Assembly (NCBI GenBank): GCA_951799425.1
Contig: OX637403.1
Coordinates: 29,490,811-29,554,810 of the forward strand
Direction: 5' to 3'
Source: Ilex aquifolium
Taxonomy: Eukaryota > Streptophyta > Magnoliopsida > Aquifoliales > Aquifoliaceae
DNA: 64,000 nucleotides
The notes under the pieces are model-generated. The model was not told where the DNA came from, searched no databases, and saw only the letters and a list, made by a program, of their open reading frames with translations. How positions within the stretch are numbered: position 1 is the first letter of the stretch; every line of letters begins with the position of its first letter. Positions 44,660-58,600 of this stretch are shown in pieces. The translations under genes were made by a program, and so were the position numbers.

Positions 44660-45002
44660 GTTGATAGATTCGTTTCTGAATTTTCGGTTTCTGTCTTTAA
44701 TCTGATGCGTTGAATTCGAGCAAAATCTTTGCAATCTTTTTGGTATGATAATTTATGGTTGTGAAATTGAGATCCGAAAACCCTAGATCTCGCTTGTTTT
44801 GTGCTTTAATTACGTAATTTAACGGTTTCTAGTCAAATCAGTGGATTTAAAGGGGTATATTGTATTGGATCTCGAGTTTTTGCGTCATTGAAGCTCGAAT
44901 TTCAAGAGTAGGTTGAAAGTGGTGTATCCTGGGTAATTTAGGTTGGTTTCTGTTGTGAACTGCGTGGGATCAGAGGGATTTGTAAGTGTTAGGGTTTGCT
45001 AA

Positions 45003-48000
45003 ATGGCTTCGAATCCTCCATATCTGGTGGAGGATCAGACTGATGAGGATTTCTTTGACAAATTGGTCAATGATGACGACGATGACGATTTCAAGGTCAC
45101 CACGATGGCGGTGCCAAAAATTTCCGATGGTAATGATTCGGATGAGGTTAAAGCGTTTGCGAATTTGAGTGTAAATGAGGTTGGAAGTGGGTTTGATGAT
45201 TCAGGAGGCGATAGTGGGATTGAAGCCAAAGGGGAAGATGGATTTGAAGCCATTAGTGGAAACGATAAAGGGGTGTCAGTGGATGGGCATGTAGAAGTGA
45301 GTAGTAGTCCATTAGTGTCATCAAATTCATTCGGGTTTACAGGTGTAACTGAATCCAATAACGTAGAATCGGAGATCACTTCAGATTCGAGGGCAAATTC
45401 GTTTGGGTTTGATAGTGTGATTGAATCCAATAATGGTAATTTAGAAACAGAGGGCACAGAGGATTCCACGGTGAGTAAGAGTAGTGGATCTGCAGATTCA
45501 GGTGTTAAGGAAGTGCAATGGAGTGCGTTTAATGCTGATGTGACGCAGAATGATGGTAGTGGGTTTGGTTCGTACTCGGATTTTTTTACTGGATTGGGAG
45601 ATAGTGCCGTGGATTCGATTGGCAATGTAGCAACCAATTTGAGTAGTGAACCGAAGATTGTATCAGGCAGTGAAGTACATGAATCTGCTTCTTTAGAGAA
45701 TTCAAATAATTATGGGCAATACCAAGATGGTTACACCCATGAAGCAGCCACAGAACAGGCTTCAGATGGACAGGTTTTGGATAGCAGTCAGTATTGGGAG
45801 AATCTCTACCCTGGGTGGAAGTATGATCAGAATACTGGGCAATGGTATCAGGTGGATGGCTATGATGTGAATGCAACACTACAAGGAGGGGCTGAATCCA
45901 ATTCAGCTGCAGATTGGAGTGTTTTTGACGGGAAATCAGAGGTTTCTTATTTGCAGCAAAGTTCTCAGTCTGTTGTGGGGGCAGTTGCTGGGAGTGGCAC
46001 CACTGAGAGAGTCACTAATTGGAATCAGGTTTCGCATGCCAGTGACAATACCCAGATGGTGACGGATTGGAATCAGGTTTCACAAGCGAGTGACACTGCA
46101 GGAACTGCGTCAAATTGGAGTCAGCTTTCGCAAGAGAATAATGGTTACCCGTTGCACATGGTTTTTGATCCTCAATATCCTGGTTGGTATTATGATTCAA
46201 TTGCCCAAGAATGGCGCAGCCTGGACACATACACTTCATCAACTCAATCAACTGTCGACCAACTGAATCAAAATGGATTTGCATCAACTGGTACTTTTTC
46301 TCATGGAAACCATCAGAAAACATTCAGTGAATATGGGCATGTTGATACCCATAGGTCGGTGGGCTTTGGTAGCCAAGGCCAAGATTACAATTGGGATGCG
46401 TCATTTAGTAATTACAATCAGCAGGGGTCAACTATGTGGCAACCTGAGACTATTGCCAAGAATGAGGCTACTTCGAAATTCAGTTCAAAGCAACAACTAG
46501 AGAATAATTATGGCACCAATTTTTCTGTAGGCAACCATGTTACTCCACAGAAATATCATGATTATGGGCGAGTAGTTCAATCATATGATAAAGGTAATCA
46601 GGGGTATGATGACTTTTCGACATTTGGTGGATCACGTGGTTTTGTTCCTGGTGGGCACCTCAGCCATCAGATTAATCAGCCGAGAGTTGAGGAAAAAGAG
46701 CACACGCATGTCTCTAATGATTACTATGGCAATCAGAATTCCGTACAATTTGCACAGCAACCATTTCAGAGTGGCCATCAGTTTTCTTATGCTCCTGCTG
46801 CGGGAAGGTCATCTGCAGGTCGCCCTTCACATGCTTTGGTTACATTTGGTTTTGGTGGAAAACTTATTGTGATGAAAGATAATAGTTCTCTTACAAACTC
46901 ATCCTATGGTAGCCAGGTTAGTCCATGAGCATTCATCCTTTCAAGTTTTTATTTGAAATTTCTGTCAGTACATCACTCTCAGTGAACATTGAAAATGTCT
47001 TTTAAATTTTTTGTGAAGGACCTTGTAGGAGGCTCGATATCTGTTCTCAACCTGACGGAAGTTGTTGCTGAAAAGGTTGATGCCTCAATCATGGGAACAG
47101 GCGTCTGTGATTACTTCCGCACTCTCTGCCGGCAATCGTTTCCTGGTCCACTGACTGGTGGGAATGTGGGTAATAAAGAGTTGAACAAATGGATTGATGA
47201 GAGGATTGCAAACTGTGAATCTCCTGATGTGGATTACAGAAAAGGTGAAGTTTTGAGGCTGCTTCTTTCATTGCTCAAAATTGCTTGTCAGCATTATGGA
47301 AAACTTCGTTCTCCTTTTGGAACCGACACCACACTGAAGGTAAATTATATATTTGTCATCTATACTTGCGACCAATGAATATAATCACAAGCACGGTCAT
47401 TGTTAAATATGATTTTTTTTTTTGTCCCAAATATTATTGTGTGGCTAATTAGTTGTAGATTCATGCATTGTAAAGTGCATGTACTTTGTAATACTTTTTG
47501 TGGTCAAGCTTCTGATACCGAGCAAAAATCTCTTTATTGCCATTTTACCCATTTGATATCTTGCTCCTTAAAAAATATTCAGTTTAGTCTTTTCACCCTT
47601 GATTTCTCCTATATTTTTTTAAACTTCTTTAGTTGCTTTAGATTTTCTATTGGAATGTTAATTACTTAATGCTACATATTATGGCGTAAAAGGAAGCAGT
47701 TCCTTACCCCAGATAATATATTTTCCCAAAACTAGGTGTTTATTTCTGCTTCAATTCACCATGAGCGTGCTTTGGACATGATTAATCCGGAATTTGGTGC
47801 TTTGTTGGGTTTGTTATTTGCAACAGGAAAGTGATTCTCCAGAATCAGCAGTTGCTAGACTTTTTGCATCTGCCAAGAGGAATGGTGCAGAACTGAGGGA
47901 ATATGGTGCTCTTGCCCATTGCTTGCAGAAATTGCCTTCTGAAGGACAAATGCGGGTATTCATGATATAGTCTGCACCCCTTAGTTTTTCCATTGGCAAT

Positions 48001-51000
48001 TCCTTCATCTAGTAATTGTTATTGATATATGTTTTAGGCTACTGCTGCTGAGGTTCAGAGTCTTCTAGTTTCTGGTAGAAAGAAAGAGGCTTTGCAGTGT
48101 GCACAAGAAGGTCAGTTGTGGGGGCCCGCCCTTGTTCTTGGTGCACAACTTGGCGATCAGGTCTCTCTCTCCTCTCTTTCTCTAGCATATGATTGGATGC
48201 TAGACGACAAACTCAAAAGCTTTGTTTCTCTCTTAATTGTTTTCTTCTTTCTCTTCTGTTTTTTAACTTCTTTTTTCATTTTGTTTACTTTTTATTATTT
48301 TGGGACTGCAGTTCTATGTTGAAACTGTCAAGCAAATGGCACTTCACCAGCTAGTATCAGGGTCTCCTTTGCGGACATTGTGCCTATTAATTGCTGGTCA
48401 ACCAGCTGATGTATTTTCTACAGACACCGCAGCTGATAGTGGCATTCCTGGTGTTGTAAATATGTCTCAACAGCCCGCACAGGTAATATGTTTTCATTAA
48501 TTTGTGGCAAAATTATTGCTGCTCTGTCCCTCTCATTTGCCTGCTTTATCTTACTACAGACTAATAGGTAGTATTCAAGCATCAAGCCTTGTGAAATATG
48601 ATGCAAAGCATGTCCTGTTTGCAGCATCCTGATTATTCATTACATTTATATATTAAACATGTGTGCTTGTATTTTCAAAAAACTTTTATGGAAAAATTTT
48701 CAATGATTAGCCTTCAGTTAGAAAGCTAAACCTCATTTTCTTTCTGCTTTCTATGGCTATATACTGCAGTTCGGTGCCAATGGTATGCTTGATGACTGGG
48801 AAGAGAATTTGGCTGTGATAACTGCGAACAGGACAAAAGATGATGAGCTTGTGCTTATTCATCTTGGAGATTGCCTGTGGAAAGAAAGAAGTGATGTATG
48901 TCCTGGCTATTTTATTGTTTTTTAAATGAGTTTATATTCTTGTTCTTGGTGAATTTTTGCATCATAACATTTGGTTTTGTGCTTCCAAATATGATTGATC
49001 AGATTATTGCCGCGCACATATGCTATTTAGTTGCAGAAGCGAATTTCGAGCCATATTCAAACAGCGCAAGAATGTGCCTTGTTGGTGCAGATCACTGGAA
49101 ATTACCACGAACGTATGCTAGCCCAGAGGCTATTCAGGTGCTACTCAGTTGCCATTTACTTATGCACCATTTCTCTTACGGAGAAAAAATGTGAACTTTC
49201 TTGATCATGCTGGTTATTCGTCTTCTTGTGTACAAATTTGACTAGTTATATAAGCTTATGGACTTCTGGTTTTAGAGCCAGTTTTCACTGCTAAAGGGTA
49301 ATTTCTCAGAGATTTTAAGGTTCTGTTTTGGTCTTCTCTTATGGCCATGCATTATATTATTTTTTTTGGATGTAATCTTTCTGTAGATCAAGCGGTTCTG
49401 CATATGTGCTCTGACATGGTGTAAGTATTTAATGCAAGGCGTTTTTTTGAAAGGCTCCTTTTTTTTTGGCTCCCAATTTTTCTGCACTCTTTTATCATTC
49501 ACCCACTGTACATTTGGGTGGGACTTAATGCATGCAGGTAATGCCCAAAAAATTATGCAGGTGTTTACAAGACCAACCTATTTTGGGTGATGCAAGGTTG
49601 AGTAATAAGGCCCATGGTCAAGTCCACGTAACACTGACTGCCTACGTAACCCCAAACATGGGTGAAAATGCAAATCACTGTAATATAGCTTAAGTTTAAG
49701 GTCATTACCCAGTTTGGCATCCGTCAATTGAGGGTGTTGGGAGGGTATCTAAGCATGGCATTTTATATACGAAGTAGTTGCCTTCTGATGCAGACCTGAT
49801 GCTTGTTAGCTGATAAGTTCACCCCTGCACTGGGCAAGCTTAAGCATAGGAACTATATTTTCCTTTATAAAGGATAAACTAAGTAATTAACAAGACTATC
49901 TACTATAGTATAGTTGAGCTGGAGAATTCATTTCCTGATATTACGTTCCGTTTCTACAGTGGACAACACATGGAGGCTGTATTAAAATCTCAGCTTTCTT
50001 GCTGCTTATGCTATTGCCTAATCATATATGTTATATCCTACCAAAAGGGGTGCATATTCATTTTCTCATTGCAAATGATATTCATGCAGTTGGGATTAGG
50101 CTCCCCTGACATGAATTGAGAACCAATTGATGTGTTTGTTTCCATTCCCTGGGATCAATTAACAAGTGTGACAGAAGTAATTGTCCTAGTACATACTTTA
50201 CCAATTTGTGTTAGTTCATGGCACATAAGGCATGCACAGACTGGAGGTCGACATTCTTCAGTTTGTATTGAGTTCATGAGATTGTATATGTTTTATGAAA
50301 TTCTTTTACTTGCAACTGGAGTTCACATTTCATGATATACATCTTCATGTTTGGTCGAGAGATATTTTCTTCTTAGAGAGGTCTTTTTCTTTCCATGACT
50401 TCTCCTCTTTTGTGTGTGCTTGTGTTTTGGTGTGTGCATGTTCTACTGTTGCTTATCTCAGTGTCTGAGTCTAGCTGCAGTTTCCTTCTGCAAGTTATAG
50501 AGATTACCTTATCAGGAGCCATCGAATTGGTATTACCTTAAAGAAGGTGAAAGGTAGGGCTTAGTTTACCAGACCAAAAGCTTAACACGAGCAAGAAATA
50601 GTGAACTTCTACACTAGTACATTTTTCCTGTTAATAATTTCCCTGTTAAATTTGTGTTGTCATCTAACTTGGTCCTCCTATATTTTTATACAAGTCTACG
50701 TATTGAAACAATGTGCTGTAGTTGTAATATATGTATGGCAGAGCCTGGTCTTTTTTGTTTTGATCCCCAGGCCAAAATTATAAAATTTTCTGAAAATCTT
50801 AACCTCTGGTGAACATCAGCTTGTCTCCATCCACTCTCTCAAATCACCCAGTAATAAATAATTTATGGTGCAATTTAAGTAGATTACTGTACTGACTTAT
50901 TCGGTGTTTGGACAGAGGACAGAGATGTATGAATACTCAAAGGTGCTTGGCAACTCACAGTTTATCCTACAACCGTTTCAGCCATATAAGCTACTATATG

Positions 51001-52680
51001 CACACATGTTGGCTGAAGTGGGAAGGATATCGGATTCGTTGAAGTATGTAATTGACAGTTCTATATTTCAGCTATTCTTGATTTTTGGTTTTGGTTTTCT
51101 CAGCATAGTTGTGTTAATTCAGGTACTGTCAGGTGGTATTGAAGTCTTTGAAAACTGGTCGAACCCCCGAGGTAGAAACGCTGAGACAATTAGTGTCATC
51201 TCTTGAAGAGAGAATAAAAGCTCACCAACAGGTACCCTCTCATTTCCGTAAATTTTTGTAATGTGTGTTATAGATCCCTTTAAGGGAGACTATCTATTTC
51301 CAGGGTGGATTCTCCACGAACTTGGCTCCTGCAAAACTGGTCGGCAAATTGCTCAACCTTTTTGATAGTACTGCCCATCGCGTTGTTGGAGGCTTGCCAC
51401 CACCTGTGCCATCAACATCTGTTGGCAGTGTACAAGCTAATGATCACCATCACCAATCAATGGGGCCTAGAGTATCAACTAGCCAATCAACTATGGCAAT
51501 GTCATCATTAGTACCCTCAACATCTGTGGAGCCTATAAGTGAAGTATCATCTGAGGGCAATAGGAGGGCTAAGCATAACAGAAGTGTTTCAGAACCAGAC
51601 TTTGGAAGAAGTCCGAGACAGGTTGGTGATCTGAATAATTTAATACATTCGAAAACCCGTTTATTCCATACCCAATTGTTTGTATATTCGTGCTTTCTCA
51701 TGATCTAGGAATAAAATAAATGAGTTGTTTGCCAATTTAATGTGGGATCAGGTTGATTCATCAAATGAAGCGAACTCTGCTAATGCACAAGGCAAAACAT
51801 CAGTTTCAGGGGGGACATCCCGCCTTGGTCGTTTCAGATTTGGTTCCCAGATCTTTCAGAAGACCATGGGGTTAGTCTTAAAGCCACGTCAGGACCGGCA
51901 GGTAGGTTTTCTCAGTTACTTTTGTACAGAGCATTGCCTCACATGATTCTTTTGTATCTGAAGAGTTTCGAGTTCAGTTTCCTGGGTTTCTTGTGCTAAG
52001 TTTTTCCTATGTCCGTCTCTCGTTTGTTGCATTGCTACTAAAGGCAAAGTTGGGTGAAACGAATAAATTTTACTATGATGAGAAACTTAAGAGATGGGTA
52101 GAAGAAGGTGCTGTACCCCCAGCTGAGGAAACAGCTCTTCCACCGCCACCAACTGCTGCAGTCTTCCAGAACGGAACCTCAGATTACAACTTGAAGAGTG
52201 CAATAAAAAGTGAAGCGTCTCTTGGAAATGGAAGCCCAGAATTTAGAAGCCCAACACCTCAAGAACATAGTTCTGGAATCCCACCACTTCCACCCACCTC
52301 AAACCAATTCTCAGCTCGTGGACGGATGGGTGTTCGGTCAAGGTAACTAAAATACTAGTTTCCTATTTAAGTATTTTTTAATTTTTTAGGAATAAATTAT
52401 TTTTGGAGGGGTTCTTTAAGATGCATGCTAGATCGGCTAAATTTGTGGACGATTACAATGTGTTCATGTTTGTAAAAATAAAAGGGGCTTAGGGCGGCCG
52501 GTACCTCTCAAAAAACTTAATAGGATAAAAGTACATTTTTTAAAATAATTGGGATAGAAGTACATGTGTTAAAAAAAAGTCATAAAAGCCCTTTTACCCC
52601 TACTATAAATAGTGCATACCTAATTGAATGTGAGACTTTCAAGATTCCTTTTGATATTTGTGTATCATTTGAATTTTGAA

Positions 52681-52725
<45 letters not shown>

Positions 52726-52971
52726 TGTCTCTCTTTGGTGACACTGTTTGCTTGACAATTTTTCGACTCCCTCTTTAGGTGCAACTCTTTGAGTGGACAA
52801 AATATATATTGTCATCATTTAGGTACAATCTACTGTTGTCACTCTTTACTGACACTGTTTGGGCACTATCAAAGGGGCATTACATGATGTCACTGATTGG
52901 ACCCTCATTGTCATTATATCGTGTCTCTCTTTGGTGACACTGTTTGCATGACAATTCACCAAAGAGAGACA

Positions 52972-53012
<41 letters not shown>

Positions 53013-53993
53013 CAAAATTCAAATGATACACAAATATCAAAAGGAATCTTGAAAGTCTCACATTCTAATCTTGAAAGTCTCACATTCAATTAAGTATGCA
53101 CTATTTATGGTAGGGGTAATTATGGAATACAATTTAGAAAGAATTTGAAAATGTTTTAAAATGTGTATTTATTGACAACTATTTGATGAAAAAGAGGATT
53201 TAAAAGAGGATAAGTTTGGAGGTGGTATTTAAAGCCAAATAAGTTTTGAAAAAGGTATTCATATCCCATTATCTCAAAATAAAATGAATGAAGTAAAATA
53301 GGGGTGAGAAGTCCAATGCCATAATGGCAGGCAGGTTGAACTATGAAGTTGGTAGGTAACTCGTTGGAGTTCCCATCCGTTTTATTTGGTGTCAAAAGTA
53401 TTTTTGCCCTTCCACTTAGTATATAGTTTCACTGCACACCTATTTAGATTTTTTTTTTGTAAAATGAGTTGTGTACTTTTGGCAGGTATGTTGACACCTT
53501 CAACCAAGGTGGTGGGAACTCAGCAAATTTGTTCCAGTCACCCTCTGTTCCTTTCAATAAACCCTCTACCGGTGCCAATCCAAAGTTTTTCATTCCCACA
53601 CCAGCATCCTCTGCTGAACAGGCAGTCGATTCTACTGCAGATAGCAAGCAAGAAACTGCAGTTATCGATGAATCAGTTTCCTCCATGAACAACTCATTCC
53701 TGTCTCCTGCACCTTCCTCATCGATGGCTATGCAAAGGTTCGCAAGCATGGACGACATCTCAAACAAGGGCATCCGTAGTAATGGCTCCCTTCCACCTCT
53801 ATCCCGGCGAACAGCATCCTGGAGTGGAAGCTTTGGTGATGCCTCAAGTCCTCCGAGTAGGGCTGAATTAAAACCTCTAGGGGAGGTATTGGGTATGCCC
53901 CCATCGTCTTTTTTGCCTAGTGGCCCTTCTTTAACACACTCATCAGTGAATGGTGGCAGTTTTGGGGATGACCTTCATGAAGTGGAACTTTGA
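45003..53993 (+). CDS. SEC16: Protein transport protein SEC16 homologue (SEC16A/B, MAIGO5 type)
   Basis: Thirteen coding exons join in frame to 1476 residues: 45003-46916, 47019-47339, 47827-47955, 48038-48160, 48312-48482, 48770-48895, 49003-49137, 50916-51043, 51123-51231, 51304-51621, 51752-51901, 52044-52342, 53486-53993. All introns are GT-AG; only those after exons 8 and 12 split codons. The N-terminal 600 residues are acidic, Ser/Gly-rich and disordered, with two aromatic YPGW(K/Y)YD-type blocks and three W-N/S-Q-(V/L)-S repeats. The central conserved domain (about 639-1060, from DLVGGSISVLNLTEVV) matches the Sec13-binding region; the C-terminal third is Pro/Ser-rich. SEC16 scaffolds COPII coat assembly at ER exit sites; the Arabidopsis homologue MAG5 is needed for storage-protein export. 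Length is slightly above the Arabidopsis proteins. Intron 7 is 1.8 kb, and intron 12 holds a foldback element. Confidence 0.93.
52594..53118. mobile_element. Foldback/MITE in SEC16 intron 12
   Basis: Two arms of about 90 bp (52594-52686 and 53008-53118) are inverted copies running from CCCCTACTATAAATAGTGCA through TTGAATGTGAGACTTTCAAG to TTGAATTTTGAAATT. The right arm contains a 22-bp tandem duplication around CTTGAAAGTCTCACATTC. Inside each arm is a (TA)n tract. Further in is a direct repeat of about 40 bp (CTCTCTTTGGTGACACTGTT at 52730 and 52925). The second copy forms half of a perfect 23-bp hairpin (52915-52937 with 52956-52978, 18-nt loop). Confidence 0.7.
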
Positions 53994-55487
53994 GGTAATG
54001 AGGATGTAAATATCAAGTTTTGCTTCTCATAATTTCCCATTACTCGGCCACGGTCCTGCTCTAAATCTCCCAATGCAAAGGGCATTAAGCAGTGGAATTG
54101 TGTTCAAAGGAGGCCACAAAATGTTTTGTTTTTTTTTCTTTCTTCTTTCATTTTTTTTCAAGTTGTATGTTGAAAAGTAATTGGCTTACCTAGTTGTTTA
54201 CTGTACCTTTCTTTAGAAATAGGCTTTTATATTTCTTAACGTTGACACCATCTGATGCTTGGAGGAGCTGGTGTTCTTACAATATAGCAGACAAAAGTGT
54301 TCCAAGGGCAACACTGTACAGTTCATTTGTTCATTTATTGAAGAAAGGAAGGTCCGACCGTCCTTCGAAGAAGTCAAATAAAACACTTTGGAAGGACTTC
54401 TTGAGGGGAAAATGACAGTGTATTAAGTTGGAGAATAAGAGGATATTTATGTTTGTTCTTCTTTCAGGGAGGTGCAACTATATGGCTACTGTTTTGAGTG
54501 GTTATTGCCTGGTTGACAGTTATGTGCTTCATTTTTCTTTTTCTTTTTGATTTCCAGATGCCTTATTAAAGTGAAATGTGTTTGGGTATTTGCAGAAAGA
54601 GATTGCAGATGTAGTGAACCAGACCAGGTGGGATTGGTTGGAGAGAGAATTTTACTGTCTTAGTCGAATAACTAGTTCTCTTCTGCCCTTATTTTTGTTT
54701 GAATAATCCTCGGAAGTGGAGAGATACTTTGTTGAAAGCTTATTCTGAAAAGTTAGTTGTTATTTTCATACTTTTTCGAGAGGTCCAAAGAAAGCTGCAA
54801 TATTTTCCTAATCCTCTTTGAAGAGAGCGTGAAATTCTTTTGCCCTTCTGCGGTGACCTGGAGATTGGATTTAACCGTAAAAAGAATGTTCATTACGAAC
54901 GCCCTCGACTGGTATAACGAGATGTGTCTATAAATTTTTATCTCGACTCAAATTGGGAGCAGATTTGAAAGAAAAAATTGAGTATATGCTTGCAAGATCA
55001 AGTGAGAAAAGTAGAACTTGATCGGTCTTACAGTTACACTAATATCTGAATATTTTAAAACTTGTGAAGACATTTTAGCCTTCCAATGAATTTTATCATT
55101 CTCTAGACTAAAAAAGTTCCATGGAATATGAATAAATAAATTTTGTATCCCACATTAATATTTAAATTCAATAAAATTAATGGTAAAAACTCATGTGGTA
55201 TAAAGGATTCACATATCAAATGAGCCTCTAAAATCATATTTAATTTTGGAAAAAAAAAATCATATTTAACCTCATTTTTCATAAATAAGTGAAAAAGCAA
55301 GGTTGAATCAGATTTTGATTTTCCACACTTAAAATAAATAGAAAATAATAGTCCGCCACGTGCCAACATTTAAGCGTGAAAAATTCCAATGTAGGAGAGA
55401 GGACAGTAGCTTCCCTGCAAACGAACCAGACCCAAAATGCACAATACAAACACAAAGAATCCTACAATTATAACCTAATTACCCAAG

Positions 55488-55519
<32 letters not shown>

Positions 55520-55602
55520 AGAGAAGAGATGAAGCACACAGTCTGAAAACCCCATTAAAAGTAGCAAAACCAAACCTTCATTCTTTGAACTATAAAAAGA
55601 CA
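53994..55602. other. SEC16 3' end and promoter/leader of the next gene
   Basis: T-rich 3' untranslated-like DNA follows the stop codon to roughly 54700. Upstream of the next ATG is a (GA)n tract at 55487-55523, probably in the 5' leader. The ORF at 54194-54415 (+) shows no family features. Confidence 0.4.
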
Positions 55603-58600
55603 ATGGATTTATCATCTCTCCCAGAAGCACAGAAACAACAGCTTCAGCAACTTCAACAACAATTCAAAGAACACCAAGCACAGCAGCAAGCAGAAAAGGA
55701 ATCCCAATATCTACAACAGCAACATCAAGATTATGCTTCACAAGCCTACGACCCATCTCAGGTTCAATCCTATGATCCATCCTATTACTCTTATTACCAG
55801 CAATACCAACAAGACCCACAACATTCACAGCAAGAACAGGACACCCAACAACAAAATTACTCGTATTATCAGACAAATTACGCCAATGCGTATTCACAAC
55901 ACCCACAACAACAGACCCAACGCGAATCAGCGTCGATTCTTCCGCCTGGCGTTTTGGTTCAGCAAGAAACGGCACCGCATGCTCGTGAGTTAGGTAGGTC
56001 CACTGCGTTACCGGCGGTGGGATCCACCATGGGGTTGGGACAAGAACAGGTACACGTGCAGCACCAGCAGAATGCGTATTATCCGCAACAGGTGGGTGCG
56101 GGAGGAGATCAGTTGAATTCGGTGCCGACGGGACTGAACCCGGCGGTTGCGGCGGCAGTGGCGGCGCTGTCGCAGCTGACACATTTTGCGGGTACAATGG
56201 ATGCGGCGGAGAAGGCGATGGTGGGATTGCAGGGGCGGCAGTGGTTTGGGAGGAGTGATGGGTATGGGCCGTTGATTGGTGGTCCTGGGTCGATGTATCC
56301 CGGGCAGGAGCAAATGCTTCCGCCGGTATGTTGTTTTTGATCAACTAGTGATATCTTCCCTTTTGTCAATTACAGGTTTAATTTGATTACTGTTTTATAT
56401 TTGTATAATTTAGTGGTGCATTGTTTGTTTAGGATTGATGAGAAAGCCATAATCAGCTTTGTTATGTTGTTTAAATTTTGAGTACACATTCAGGGTGGCT
56501 TGGTAGTTAACCTATGGATTACAATGTGGATTTGTCTTTATTCTTTAAGCTCTGAAATTCTCCTGATTCAACATGTTCAATATGCAATTTAACATGTGGT
56601 TCGTTGTATGCTGATAAGATTTTGGATATGTGAAGAGTTTTGTATTTTTGGGCCAGGATATATAGTGTTCTATTGAGCTAAGTCTTTCTTGAAGAGATTA
56701 CATGGAAATTTGAGTCACATAATTCTTTCTCAATTATCATGTTGGTTTCGTGTCTATCTATAAAATCAACTTCATGTAAATTTATGTGCAAAAGAGAAAA
56801 ATATTGGTGGTCTCCAAACATATGCTCAATCTTATTTTTGTTTGTCAACTTTAGTTGTATCATTTGGATACATAAAAGTGTTATATTTGTTTCTAAATGG
56901 TTCGAGTATAAACTTCCATTCAAATAATTATAAGAATGTGCACCTGGCGATCATTATTAGAAGATACTTAACCCTTATCTGTCAATGAGTTGGATTGATG
57001 TTAATAATTGGATCATTTAGAAACAGGCTTGTTATTTAAAGGACCAAAGTTATGCAATTGGAAATAGGAGAACCAAAATGTGTTTGGACACATATTTGCA
57101 TATTTGGGACCACTATGGTATTTTGTGCCCCCCCTCCCCCCCCCCTCCCTCTCTTTTCTCCTAAAGGAAAAAAAAAAAGGAAATTACAAATATTAATGCA
57201 TTGATGCTATATCAAGAGAGAAAAATGTAATTTCGAGCATAACACTAACAGGAGGGAATTACGTGAGTGAGAACTTTAAATTCAATATATGTGATTAATA
57301 GTTGAGTGCGAGCCTTGGCACACGAGTAAGGTTCAGGAAACAAATCTCCTTTGATTGACGTGTTCTCCTTATTGCCATTCACCTAAAATCATATTTATCT
57401 CCCCAATTGAAATTTTTTCTACAACACGTTGAAGTCAAGATGCTTGTTTCCCTTGAATGCATTCTGAAGTCACTTGAATTGTTTCTTCATGTAGATGTTT
57501 AAAATGTTCTTAAGGGTGTGCTGTTATGTTTGTTGAAGATTCTACTCCATTTGAGTAACTTCCATTGGTTTGGTGGCCTTGCAAGATGTATTGCACCTAT
57601 TGTGGTTATATTTGTTGGCCTCTACAAGACTGTCTAATCTAACTGTAAAACATTTATGTAATTTTGAGGTTAGCCACATAACACTAGTTAGTGATGTGAT
57701 ATCTATGTGCAGATTTGTATAGTGTCACTTGGGAAATGTGTCAATAGCTAGTTACTTGTCAAAACAGAAAAAAAAAAAATGTGTTAGAAGGTACGGCTGA
57801 CATACCATTCTGGCATATTATTGGAACTCTTAATGTAAACTGCCTATTGTGTTCGATAGTTAGATCCATATTAACATCTTGATCAAGTGATGCCTTTTTG
57901 ATATTCTCCATCGATCCCTATCTTTTGCGGGTTGGTGCTCTCATTTTCTTGGGTTCGACGGTCATCATTTGATCTCGATGCACCCAATCCTTCTTAGCCA
58001 CTTAGGGTATGTTTGGTTTAGGTGTTAAGGGGGTGGATTAGATTAATTTAATCCGGTAATAATATAATATTAAGTTTGGGTGAGGTTATAACGACCCAGT
58101 ATTAATTTTAATTAATATCGACCCGATTCACTATTGTCATTTAACAGCTAATATTTCGTAGTAATGAATACCATGTAGTAGGTGGTATTGTCTTTAACAA
58201 GAAGTATTAAAACTTCAATGACTTTATTATCCTTTCAAACTTAGAGTTATATTTTCATATAAAAGTTATAAATTATGTAAATTCTTACCCTCAATATTTG
58301 TTTTGTCATTTTTAATTTAATACCATACACTATTACTTAATCTAAACATAAATTTGGTATTATAATTATAGATTTGTATATTATCCCAACCTTGGTCCAA
58401 ACTTGTTATACAAGGATAAGATTAAATAACACTCTTGTTAACAACATTTTATAGATTGGATAAGAATTAATTATTCAATCCCATCTTTTATTTGTACCTG
58501 AACCAAACATGCCCTTAGTGTTTACTCAACTATTTGTATGCCTCATAGGTGAGCTGTCCATTTATGTTATTTTCATGGCTTCAGTGTACTTTCATCCATG

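Noticed and set aside
45035-45637. 200-codon minus-strand ORF inside SEC16 exon 1
   Set aside because: Complement of the Ser/Asp/Gly-rich coding frame, with no features of its own.
55585-55602. N-terminal extension (MNYKKT) of the RGG/zinc-finger protein
   Set aside because: It would start at a TTG codon. The first ATG is 55603 and gives the natural MDLSSLPE start.
55664-56344. 226-codon minus-strand ORF opposite exon 1 of the RGG/zinc-finger gene
   Set aside because: A shadow of the Gln/Gly-rich frame; composition is low-complexity and no homology is apparent.
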